This document shows positions 54,713 to 62,363 of a stretch of DNA of 64,000 bases, one piece after another. The notes under the pieces were generated by a model that was not told where the DNA came from, searched no databases, and was given only the letters and a program-made list of their open reading frames with translations. Positions within the stretch are counted from its first letter, which is position 1, and every line of letters begins with the position of its first letter. The DNA comes from Algibacter sp. L1A34 (GTDB lineage Bacteria > Bacteroidota > Bacteroidia > Flavobacteriales > Flavobacteriaceae). The position numbers were made by a program, and so were the translations under genes. The DNA lies in assembly GCF_009796805.1 (NCBI RefSeq), contig NZ_CP047029.1:1787501-1851500 (forward strand), written 5' to 3'.

Positions 54713-55108
54713 TTAATTGAAGGATATTGCTAAAAATACGCTGCTAAAGTAACCCCATAAAAGCGAAAATAGAATATGCATTGCGGTTTCAAATGTTTTT
54801 CCTGTCCAAAGTTGTTTTGAGTAGATGAAGAATTGGAAAAATAAGCGAACTATCCAAAATACACCTAAGCCTAATGCTATTTTTTTACCTAAAACGGTTT
54901 CAATAATTTCTGATGCAGAGGTTAAACATAGAAGCCCCATTAAAAAAACGGTGAAAGCAATGAAAAATGTATGTGTTGTCATCATTTGTCGGTTTATTAA
55001 ACTTAAAGACGACAATTCTTTTTTCCAACTAAAATATTTTGGAAAAAACACATGTATTAGGGCTAAGAAGATTAATAGCGTTCCAATTATTTTTAAATGA
55101 ATATACAT
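54713..55108 (-). CDS. Small four-helix membrane protein of the DoxX operon
   Basis: A 131-residue membrane protein with four hydrophobic segments and no soluble domain. I prefer the Met at 55108 (MYIHLKIIGT); the earlier in-frame Met at 55141 would overlap the upstream gene by 13 bases and adds a hydrophobic lead. The family is unknown to me. It is the last gene of the minus-strand run that begins with the DoxX-like gene. Confidence 0.65.
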   Translation of the reverse strand: MYIHLKIIGTLLIFLALIHVFFPKYFSWKKELSSLSLINRQMMTTHTFFIAFTVFLMGLLCLTSASEIIETVLGKKIALGLGVFWIVRLFFQFFIYSKQLWTGKTFETAMHILFSLLWGYFSSVFLAISFN

Positions 55109-55128
55109 GGTGCTGAATAAATTAAACG

Positions 55129-55881
55129 TTAATGTGAACAATTAAATATAGACATGAAAGGCGTGAATTTTACCTCGTTAAATGATGTGAATCCGGCACT
55201 TTTAAATGCTTGTTGCCAAGTTTTTCTTGAGAAGAAATGAGTAAAGCCGATTGAGAATGCTAGAAAATTAGGGAAATCTCGAAGGTGCTCTATCATAATT
55301 ACATTCCCGTTAGGTTTGCATATTCTTTGGCATTCTTTTAAAAATTGTATTTTTTCTTCAAGAGACCGTATTTCGTGTGCTGCCGAAAGTAGAAAAACCA
55401 CATCGACACTTTTGTCGTGAAGGGGAATGTGGTTGGTTTTTATTTGTTGCGTATTTGGATAAGTTAAACTCACTTTTCTTGCTCTTATAATTGCTGGTTC
55501 TGTATGCTTTTCAGCATTATAAAAATCAAATACTGCTAAATTAGATTTTGCTAATTTATCTTTAATGATATAACTTGTTTCATCAAAGCCTGCATTAATA
55601 TTAACTATTTTAGTGGTTTTTGAATTATTTAATTTTAAGTCTTTTAACCAATTGAAATCGTAATATCCAGAATAGTCATACACATAAGCTGAAACAATTA
55701 GTGGCATTATTAATCCGTAGCTAAAGGAGATAATAATTACCCAAAATAAAATAGCGTTCCATTGAAAGATGACATAACTCGATATTATTAGAGCTAAAAC
55801 AAGTAAACCATAAACATAAAAATGTCTATTGAAACTCAAAATATTTAAAACTCCTTGAAATTTTCTTCTTTTTAATTCCAT
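55129..55881 (-). CDS. Membrane-anchored class I methyltransferase-like protein
   Basis: A 250-residue protein. Two transmembrane segments (about 20-68) precede a Rossmann-type methyltransferase region: IVNINAGFDE at the place of motif I, VVFLLSAAHEIRSLEEKI at motif IV and GNVIMIEHLRDFP afterwards. The glycine-rich loop of motif I is poor (NAGF rather than GxGxG), so activity is uncertain. It overlaps the DUF2071 gene by 10 bases, so it is cotranscribed. Confidence 0.72.
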   Translation of the reverse strand: MELKRRKFQGVLNILSFNRHFYVYGLLVLALIISSYVIFQWNAILFWVIIISFSYGLIMPLIVSAYVYDYSGYYDFNWLKDLKLNNSKTTKIVNINAGFDETSYIIKDKLAKSNLAVFDFYNAEKHTEPAIIRARKVSLTYPNTQQIKTNHIPLHDKSVDVVFLLSAAHEIRSLEEKIQFLKECQRICKPNGNVIMIEHLRDFPNFLAFSIGFTHFFSRKTWQQAFKSAGFTSFNEVKFTPFMSIFNCSH

Positions 55882-56612
55882 AATTCTTTTCTTCCTTTTT
55901 TCCAGTAATACGGTATGTTTTCAATTATAAAAGCATTTGCTAATACTAGGTTGTTAAGTTTAAGCGTTTCTAAAAAATTTACATGATATGTGTTGATTTT
56001 TACTGGTTTGGGTTTCCAGTTCTGTCTTACACCTTCAATAATTAATACTTCTTTTGTTTTATCATTATATGTGAATGTAAATGGAAGTGGTCCGGCAAAA
56101 CGTCTTGCTTCTTTCCAGTTTTTAAATGGAGAACCTTCGGGTAAAGGGATATCATCATTTTCCGAAGTATCTAGTTCTATTTTAAAATTAGATTTTACAG
56201 ATGAAATTTCCTTAGTATGATGTTTATTGTAATGGTTTATATCGGTTGTTGTGTAGTTGTAATGGGTGAATATATTGCCTAAGTACTCCATTTTTTTCTT
56301 ATTGGTTTCAGATTTTATAATGTATAGTCCACGTAAGCGTTTGCCTTTATTGTTTGTATAAGTCACGAATATGCGAAAGCCAATCAAAAAGAAGTCGTTT
56401 CCCATAAACTTCGGAAATCTTTTCGGGCGCAATCCTTTTGTTTGTACCATGGCAACAGCAATAAAAGCATACTTGTTTTTAAAAACATCAAGTTCTAAGC
56501 AATCTGGAATTAAATTTTGAAGTTCTTCTTTCGGGACTGAAAACGTGAGTACTAGCGAGCTTTCAAAAAATGATTGAACTGCAAATGGATGGTTTTTAAG
56601 AAAAGTTAGCAT
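55872..56612 (-). CDS. DUF2071-family protein
   Basis: A 246-residue protein with the layout of DUF2071, a relative of the acetoacetate-decarboxylase fold: LVLTFSVPKEELQNLIPD at the start, FRIFVTYTNNKGKRLRGLYIIKS in the middle and FAGPLPFTFTY toward the end. The residues needed for decarboxylation are not recognisable. It overlaps the DoxX-like gene upstream by 17 bases and the methyltransferase gene downstream by 10 bases, so translation is probably coupled. Confidence 0.82.
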   Translation of the reverse strand: MLTFLKNHPFAVQSFFESSLVLTFSVPKEELQNLIPDCLELDVFKNKYAFIAVAMVQTKGLRPKRFPKFMGNDFFLIGFRIFVTYTNNKGKRLRGLYIIKSETNKKKMEYLGNIFTHYNYTTTDINHYNKHHTKEISSVKSNFKIELDTSENDDIPLPEGSPFKNWKEARRFAGPLPFTFTYNDKTKEVLIIEGVRQNWKPKPVKINTYHVNFLETLKLNNLVLANAFIIENIPYYWKKGRKELWN

Positions 56613-56976
56613 GTTCTTTGTTGATTTTAAAGTTCGTGTAATAGATTATACTTATAAATAGTATCGCAAATAGCGAATTAAATGGGCCCCAAAGTAATAG
56701 GTCTGGAGCCAATAACAACTCAATTAAATTCATTATGGCTATGATAATAATTTGGGTATTTGCATTTAGTTTTGCTTTATATCGGCTTATAATCCAGATT
56801 GCCATTATAATTTCTGAGATTCCAATTAATATTGTTATAAATCTTGAGTTGGTATTCCCTAAAATACGTTCCACAATGTCTTGATGCCTTGGTACAAGAT
56901 TTAGTACTTTGCAAAAGAGGCCGTTTGCTATCCAAACTAATGCAAAGAAATAGGTTAATAAATTTTGCGTATTCAT
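56596..56976 (-). CDS. DoxX-like membrane protein, first gene of a GbsR-regulated operon
   Basis: A 126-residue protein with four transmembrane segments of the DoxX-like type (WIANGLFCKVLNLVPRHQDIV, then helices to the C-terminus). The role is unknown; DoxX proteins often couple to respiratory or redox enzymes. A perfect 9-bp-arm inverted repeat lies 15-40 bases upstream of its start and is repeated upstream of the GbsR-type regulator gene, so that regulator most likely controls it. Confidence 0.78.
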   Translation of the reverse strand: MNTQNLLTYFFALVWIANGLFCKVLNLVPRHQDIVERILGNTNSRFITILIGISEIIMAIWIISRYKAKLNANTQIIIIAIMNLIELLLAPDLLLWGPFNSLFAILFISIIYYTNFKINKEHANFS

Positions 56977-56990
56977 TTTCTAAATATTTT

Positions 56991-57016
56991 AAACTTTCAG
57001 GAATTACTGAAAGTTT
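56991..57016 (-). promoter_or_regulatory. Operator of the DoxX operon (candidate GbsR-type site)
   Basis: A perfect inverted repeat, aaactttca (56991-56999) and tgaaagttt (57008-57016) around an 8-base centre. Only 15 bases separate it from the DoxX start codon, so a bound protein would block the promoter. The same repeat is at 57559-57582. Confidence 0.8.
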
Positions 57017-57029
57017 TATTTAAATTTTT

Positions 57030-57533
57030 TTATTTAATCAATTTCAATAAAGATTTGGTAATCCAGGTTTGTTCTTGATTTACAATTTTATTCATCATCG
57101 CATCGGCAGTTTCAGCTAAATCGTGAAGTGCTTTGGTTTGTTTAATAAGTTCTTTGGTTTTTTCGGTACCATCATCTTCAATAGAAGACACATCTTTAAG
57201 AATTTTGATAACCGGTTTAATTTCTCTTCGGCTACGTTCTTTTGCAATGTGTCTGGCAAGTTCTTGGACGTCTTTTTCTGTAGAAAAATATTCTTTACGT
57301 TCACCCGGAATAAGTTCTTTGGTAACAATCCCCCAATCCATTAACTGGCGTAAATTCATGCTAGTATTACCACGAGAAATTTTAAGTTCTCTCATGATTT
57401 CTTCCATAGATAATGCTTTGGTAGAAATAAAAAGTAAAGATTGTATTTGTGCCATAGCCTTGTTTATGCCCCATAATGTGCCTAAACTCCCCCATGTGCT
57501 AATAAATTTATCCTTCGCTTCTTGGTAATCCAT
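57030..57533 (-). CDS. GbsR/MarR-type transcriptional regulator
   Basis: A 167-residue winged-helix regulator of the GbsR type. The DNA-binding part lies at about 20-85 (FISTKALSMEEIMRELKISRGNTSMNLRQL as helix-turn-helix; IVTKELIPGERKEYF as wing). The C-terminal half is an alpha-helical dimerisation region. A tatctttg element is 4 bases before the start codon, so the mRNA could be leaderless. Two copies of one palindrome flank the gene, one at its own promoter and one at the promoter of the DoxX operon, as expected for an autoregulated repressor. Confidence 0.9.
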   Translation of the reverse strand: MDYQEAKDKFISTWGSLGTLWGINKAMAQIQSLLFISTKALSMEEIMRELKISRGNTSMNLRQLMDWGIVTKELIPGERKEYFSTEKDVQELARHIAKERSRREIKPVIKILKDVSSIEDDGTEKTKELIKQTKALHDLAETADAMMNKIVNQEQTWITKSLLKLIK

Positions 57534-57537
57534 ACAG

Positions 57538-57545
57538 CAAAGATA
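57538..57545 (-). promoter_or_regulatory. -7 element of the GbsR-type regulator gene
   Basis: The minus strand reads tatctttg. It ends 4 bases before the start codon, which would place the transcription start at or next to the ATG. The operator at 57559 covers the -33 region. Confidence 0.6.
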
Positions 57546-57558
57546 TATAATATTTCTG

Positions 57559-57582
57559 AACTTTCAGTAATTATTGAAAGTT
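57559..57582 (-). promoter_or_regulatory. Operator of the GbsR-type regulator gene
   Basis: A perfect inverted repeat, aactttca (57559-57566) and tgaaagtt (57575-57582), around an 8-base centre. Its arms and spacing equal those at 56991-57016 and even the centre is alike (gnaattan). Confidence 0.82.
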
Positions 57583-57600
57583 TATTTTGTTGTCCTAAAA

Positions 57601-60285
57601 TTATTTAATTGTATCCTTTGTTTTTTTCTTTAATAAACCACCAAGTACATTTTTTACAGCATTGGTAGTTGTTGTATTCGATGTCGTTTTTGTAGAATCT
57701 GTTTGTGTTGTTTTATTCCCCAGAATACCACCTAAAACATCTTTAACCGCATTTGTTTGTTCGGTTTTGGTAGAATCGGTTTTGGTTTTGTTTCCGCTTA
57801 TAATACCACCAATTAAGTCGGTAACTTGGTCTTTTCCTTTGTTAAGTAGTTTTTGTTTTTCTATTTCAACCAATTGTTTCGTTAGGTTGGTAACACCATT
57901 TGTTAAATCGGTTTTCACGGTTGGGCTCGTGTAAGATCCTCCAATATTTGCAGTAACAGGAATTGTAATGTTTTTAGCTTCGTCGCTATCAATTTTACTA
58001 ATAAGTTGGGTAACCTCGCTACCTAAATATTTTGCTGGCACATTAAAAACGGCATTGTAATTTAGCGTTTTATCAAAACCATGCGAACCAGAAACGGTGA
58101 TTGCAATATCTTTATATTTTAAATCGAAAGGTTTTACACTCACCTGTCCGTTAGCAAATTCAAGTTTTGTTTTTAGATCTTTTAAATCTAGTTTACTAAA
58201 ATCGATAAAACTGATTGAGCTTTCTAGTTTACTTATTAACCCATCTTTGTTTTCGTCTATATTTGTCGTTAATAATTCGGCTAATGCATTCCCAGAAACT
58301 GTACTTAAGTTTGGAGCGAATTCTTTATCTAAACTACCAGCTAAATTAATGTTTGTGTTTAATTTACCTTGTAATAATTTAGCTATAGGTGCTAGGTTTT
58401 GCAATAATTCTAAACCTTGAAACGATTTAGAAATATCGAAATTATTAGCATCTAAATTAAAACTAAAAGTTGGTGTTTCTGTTTTAGTAGAAACATCGCC
58501 AGAAATGGAAAGTGCGCCATCAAAAATACTAGAAGTTACATTGCTTAACGTAGCTTGTTGGTCTTTAATTAATAGTTTGCCCTTAACATCGGTTAACTTT
58601 AAATTATCATAAATTACCGTTTTAGCATTGGCGTTTATTGTACAATCTAAAAATGCTGGAATCTTTAACGATTCACCATCAGTTGTGGTTTTATTATCGG
58701 TAGTAGCTGTTTCGCTTTCCGTCATAAAATCACTCATTTTAAATAGGTTTGAATTTAAATCGAAATTACCTTTAAGTTCCGTGTCACTAAGTACAAAACC
58801 AAGTAAATTGTTTATAGTTCCGCTAGCGTTTATATCACTTTCACCGGTTTTAGCTTTAAAATGATTTAGAGTTACCGATTGTGAGTTAAAGGTTAAGTCG
58901 GCTTCGGAAATATTAATAGGGTTTGCCATATCTTCTGAAGCGTAAACAAAATTACTAAGGCTTGCAGTTCCGCTACTTTTGATGCGTTCGAAAGCATTTG
59001 TTTCAATCGCATTCATATCGAAAGCCGTATTTAATTTGGCTTTTAAAATTCCGGTAAGTTCGTTTTCAAGCTTCACAGGGTAAGCTTTAGATATGTTTGC
59101 TAAGTTTAAAACACCATCTAAATTTGCTTTTACAAGCATATTCTTCGTGATGTTTTTTATGCTGGCAGACGATTTAAAAACATCATCATCAATTTTAAAA
59201 TTCAGTGTTTTTATATCCACAAAAGTATCATCTAAAAATCCTGTTGTGTTTTTTATCGTGGTGTTAATTACAATGTTTTTTACGCTTTTTGGTAAATCGG
59301 GGTATTTAAAAGATGCGTTATTTGATGCAATGTTAATATCGAACGTTGGTATAGTTTTGTCTGAGTTTACGCCTTTTACAATACCATTAATTGTAAAATC
59401 ACCACTAGTTTGAACACCATCAAGACTTCCTGAGTATGTTTCCGGAATTAAGGCCAAGAAGTTTTTAAAGTCAGATTCTGGATTTTTAAATGTTAAATCA
59501 ATATTCTGGCCTTCGTCTAATAACTGAACAAAACCATTAAATTCTATAGGTAGTTTATTAATATAACCTTTGTTTTCTTTAAAAGTATATTTACTGTTCG
59601 TTAAGTCTAAATCTATTAAAGCATCTAGTTTTATAGCATTATGGTTAAGGTAATTGGTGCCATCCATAGTAAAGCTGACGTTTGCATCTGTTTCCGTATC
59701 AAGTTCCGATGTTGCTCCCGAGAATGTTCCGCTTCCAGTGTGGTTTAATTCTGAGATTTGCATCATCATTTTAGAACTTTCATCTATATAGTTAAAAGCA
59801 CTATTTTCAATGCTGTAATTGTCTATACTAAATGCAAAACTGCTGCTTTCTGTCTCGCTACTTGTTGTTTCGGTTTCGCTTGCTTTTGCAATATCGTAGT
59901 TGGTTTGTCCTTCGGTGTTGGTTTTTAGAGTAACCAAGGCTTCATCTATAGAAATACTATTAATAACAATAGGGTCTTCGCCGGCTGTTTTAAATAATTC
60001 TGGAATAGATACCGTGAAAGCAATTGTTTTTGCGGCAACAAGGGTGTCACCTTTAAATGGTTCAAAGTTGGTAATAACAAAATCATTTATACTAACATGT
60101 GCTTCTGGGAAGCGACGAAGAAAACTAAGGCTTACATCGCTAAACTCTACGTTAGCGTTTACGTTTTCGTTTATAAATTGTTTTACCATTCCTTGGATTT
60201 TCCCTTGGAAAACAAATGGAATAACAATTAATAAAATAAGTATGGTAAGTATGGTGAAACCGGTGATTTTTAAAACTTTCTTCAT
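57601..60285 (-). CDS. AsmA-family protein
   Basis: An 894-residue protein with one N-terminal transmembrane segment (about 6-28) and a very long periplasmic part made of repeated beta strands, as in AsmA-family proteins that form lipid-conducting grooves between the membranes. The AsmA N-terminal region includes VSLSFLRRFPEAHVSINDF and the C-terminal AsmA_2-like region lies around 640-800. The last 75 residues are low complexity with three imperfect repeats around LIGGI/VLGGI/VLGGL linked by KTDSTKT-type stretches. It likely has a role in outer-membrane lipid balance. It is a single-gene unit. Confidence 0.88.
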   Translation of the reverse strand: MKKVLKITGFTILTILILLIVIPFVFQGKIQGMVKQFINENVNANVEFSDVSLSFLRRFPEAHVSINDFVITNFEPFKGDTLVAAKTIAFTVSIPELFKTAGEDPIVINSISIDEALVTLKTNTEGQTNYDIAKASETETTSSETESSSFAFSIDNYSIENSAFNYIDESSKMMMQISELNHTGSGTFSGATSELDTETDANVSFTMDGTNYLNHNAIKLDALIDLDLTNSKYTFKENKGYINKLPIEFNGFVQLLDEGQNIDLTFKNPESDFKNFLALIPETYSGSLDGVQTSGDFTINGIVKGVNSDKTIPTFDINIASNNASFKYPDLPKSVKNIVINTTIKNTTGFLDDTFVDIKTLNFKIDDDVFKSSASIKNITKNMLVKANLDGVLNLANISKAYPVKLENELTGILKAKLNTAFDMNAIETNAFERIKSSGTASLSNFVYASEDMANPINISEADLTFNSQSVTLNHFKAKTGESDINASGTINNLLGFVLSDTELKGNFDLNSNLFKMSDFMTESETATTDNKTTTDGESLKIPAFLDCTINANAKTVIYDNLKLTDVKGKLLIKDQQATLSNVTSSIFDGALSISGDVSTKTETPTFSFNLDANNFDISKSFQGLELLQNLAPIAKLLQGKLNTNINLAGSLDKEFAPNLSTVSGNALAELLTTNIDENKDGLISKLESSISFIDFSKLDLKDLKTKLEFANGQVSVKPFDLKYKDIAITVSGSHGFDKTLNYNAVFNVPAKYLGSEVTQLISKIDSDEAKNITIPVTANIGGSYTSPTVKTDLTNGVTNLTKQLVEIEKQKLLNKGKDQVTDLIGGIISGNKTKTDSTKTEQTNAVKDVLGGILGNKTTQTDSTKTTSNTTTTNAVKNVLGGLLKKKTKDTIK

Positions 60286-60369
60286 AAGGAGGTGTTTGTA
60301 AGATATTTACGCAAAAAACGGACTAAAGGATGAGAATAGTAGCGGGTTTAAGTTAATTTTAACGGAATG

Positions 60370-61074
60370 CTAAAGTAAGTGAATCTCTTCATTTACTTTT
60401 AGCCTGAATCGTTTTCGGAATAAAAATACACCTAAATATAAAAAAGGTGTGTCGAAAAGGGCAATAATTATTTTAAATATAAACCCACTAAGCAACAACC
60501 CCAAAAAACGTTCCCAGGCAATAATCTCGAAAATACAGAGTAAACCAACTACGGTAAACGTGTCTAAAAACTGAGATAAGAAGGTTGAAAAATTATTTCT
60601 TAGCCATAGATGCTTGCCTTTGGTGAGTTGTTTCCAGAAATGATAAATTTGAATGTCAATAAATTGAGCAAATAAATATGCCATCATACTCGCGAAAACA
60701 GCCAAAACAGTATTGCCAAATACGGTATTAAACATGCCGTTTTGAACGGGCGACCATGGTGTTGCAGGTACTAAATCGGAAACATAAACGATTAAAAGAG
60801 AAAAAAACGAAGCGAAAATTCCTGCTGTAACGATTTGGTTGGCTCTCTTTTTTCCATAAATTTCACTTATTAAATCGGTTATTAAAAAAGTAATGGGATA
60901 GGGGAGAATGCCTACTGAAACTTCAAAAAGTTTTGATCCAAAAATTTCAACATCAAAAGGATACCAATAGAAAAATTTCTGAAAAATAAGGTTAGAAACA
61001 ACTAACGAGGTAATAAATAAAGCTCCCAAAAGCATATAAATTCGTTGGGCAGCTAGTTTGTCTTTTAAAGTCAT
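60370..61074 (-). CDS. yhhQ: Queuosine precursor transporter (YhhQ/VUT family)
   Basis: A 234-residue inner-membrane protein with about six transmembrane segments of the YhhQ (VUT) family, which imports the queuosine precursor preQ0 or preQ1. Landmarks are FPITFL-type GILPYPITFLITDLISEIYG and the block FAQFIDIQIYHFWK, followed by FLSQFLDTFTV. I use the Met at 61074 (MTLKDKLAAQRIYM), because an earlier Met at 61131 reaches almost to the divergent folK gene and adds 19 unlikely residues. Confidence 0.9.
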   Translation of the reverse strand: MTLKDKLAAQRIYMLLGALFITSLVVSNLIFQKFFYWYPFDVEIFGSKLFEVSVGILPYPITFLITDLISEIYGKKRANQIVTAGIFASFFSLLIVYVSDLVPATPWSPVQNGMFNTVFGNTVLAVFASMMAYLFAQFIDIQIYHFWKQLTKGKHLWLRNNFSTFLSQFLDTFTVVGLLCIFEIIAWERFLGLLLSGFIFKIIIALFDTPFLYLGVFLFRKRFRLKVNEEIHLL

Positions 61075-61147
61075 ATAAAGTTGTGAATAAATACCTTGGG
61101 TAAATATACAATGAAACCATTTAGTTTTCATTATTTTGCACTTACTT

Positions 61148-62284
61148 ATGATGAGAACAACAAAATTTCACATTGCTTTAGGAAGTAATAAAGGCGATAA
61201 ATTTAAAAATTTGCAAAACGCTGTGGATGCTATTTACCTGAAAATTGGTAGTATTAAGTTGATTTCCAATGTGTATAAGGCGCCTGCTTTCGGGTTTGAA
61301 AGTGAAGATTTCTTGAATTGTTGCTTGGTTTTAGAAAGTGATTTAGAGCCGCAAACGGTGCTCGACATATTATTAACTATTGAAACTGAATTAGGTAGAA
61401 CTCGAAAATTAAAAGACGCTTACGAAGCACGAATTATAGACTTAGATATTGTTTTTGCTGAAGAAGAAATAATAAGTACCGAAACGCTAAAGGTACCACA
61501 TCCTGAAATGCAAAAGCGAAAATTTGTGTTGATGCCGCTTAACGATATTGCTGCTAAGGTGAAACATGCTAAATTAGGTAAAACAGTTTCAGAATTATTA
61601 GATGCTTGTAGAGATGATTCTGATTTAGAAGCTATAAATATTTTGTTAAAGAACCCTAGTGAAAACCTAGATTTTTCAAAATATAATTACATTGCTATAG
61701 AAGGAAATATTGGTGCGGGAAAAACGAGTTTGGCAAATAAAATTGCACAAGATTTTAATGCAAGACTGCTTAAGGAGCGTTTTGCAGATAATCCATTTTT
61801 ACCAAAATTTTATAACGATGCACAGCGTTATGCCTTTACGTTAGAAATGTCTTTTTTGGCAGATCGCTATCAGCAAATTTCGGAAGATTTAGCACAACTC
61901 GATTTGTTTAAGCAGTTTGTTGTAAGTGATTATGATGTGTTTAAATCGCTTATTTTTTCAAAAATAACCTTAAATACAGATGAATATGGTTTGTATAGAA
62001 AGTTGTTTTACTTAATGTATAAAGATATTCCGAAACCAGAATTATATATTTATTTATACCAAAACACAGAGCGCTTACAGCAAAATATTAAAAAACGAGG
62101 ACGTGATTACGAGCAAAATATAGCGGACGATTATTTAGAAAAAATTAACTCGGGGTATTTAGCGTTTCTAAAAAGTCAAACTGATTTTAACGTGAAAATT
62201 ATTGACATTTCCGATCGCGATTTTGTTACGAATAGGAGTGACTATTTGTGGGTTTTGGGAGAGATTTGTGACGAACAACTTTAA
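61148..62284 (+). CDS. folK: Fusion of HPPK (FolK) and deoxynucleoside kinase
   Basis: A 378-residue bifunctional protein. Residues 1-155 are 6-hydroxymethyl-7,8-dihydropterin pyrophosphokinase of the folate pathway (IALGSNKGDKFKNL, ETELGRTRK, RIIDLDIVF, VPHPEMQKRKFVL). Residues about 176-378 are a deoxynucleoside kinase with P-loop IEGNIGAGKTS (starting near 182), the DRY-like motif FLADRYQQ and the arginine-rich lid KKRGRDYEQNI. The kinase part phosphorylates deoxynucleosides for salvage. There is no stop or frameshift between the two parts. An in-frame TTG at 61136 precedes the chosen ATG but has no support. Confidence 0.93.
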   Translation: MMRTTKFHIALGSNKGDKFKNLQNAVDAIYLKIGSIKLISNVYKAPAFGFESEDFLNCCLVLESDLEPQTVLDILLTIETELGRTRKLKDAYEARIIDLDIVFAEEEIISTETLKVPHPEMQKRKFVLMPLNDIAAKVKHAKLGKTVSELLDACRDDSDLEAINILLKNPSENLDFSKYNYIAIEGNIGAGKTSLANKIAQDFNARLLKERFADNPFLPKFYNDAQRYAFTLEMSFLADRYQQISEDLAQLDLFKQFVVSDYDVFKSLIFSKITLNTDEYGLYRKLFYLMYKDIPKPELYIYLYQNTERLQQNIKKRGRDYEQNIADDYLEKINSGYLAFLKSQTDFNVKIIDISDRDFVTNRSDYLWVLGEICDEQL

Positions 62285-62291
62285 AATAAAA

Positions 62292-62333
62292 ACTCCATTA
62301 GAATTCATGTTCTTTATGAAATTCTAATGGAGT
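62292..62333. terminator. Bidirectional terminator between convergent genes
   Basis: A perfect 14-bp stem (62292-62305 with 62320-62333, arm actccattagaatt) lies between the folK-dnk gene and the convergent glucosidase gene, with A-rich sequence on the left and T-rich on the right. Confidence 0.75.
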
Positions 62334-62363
62334 AGATTTAATATTATATTGAGAAAACAGAAA

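Noticed and set aside
57600-60300. Plus-strand open frames opposite the AsmA-like gene
   Set aside because: They are mirror frames of a Ser/Thr/Lys-rich protein, hydrophobic and Phe/Val-rich, with no independent start signal or family likeness.
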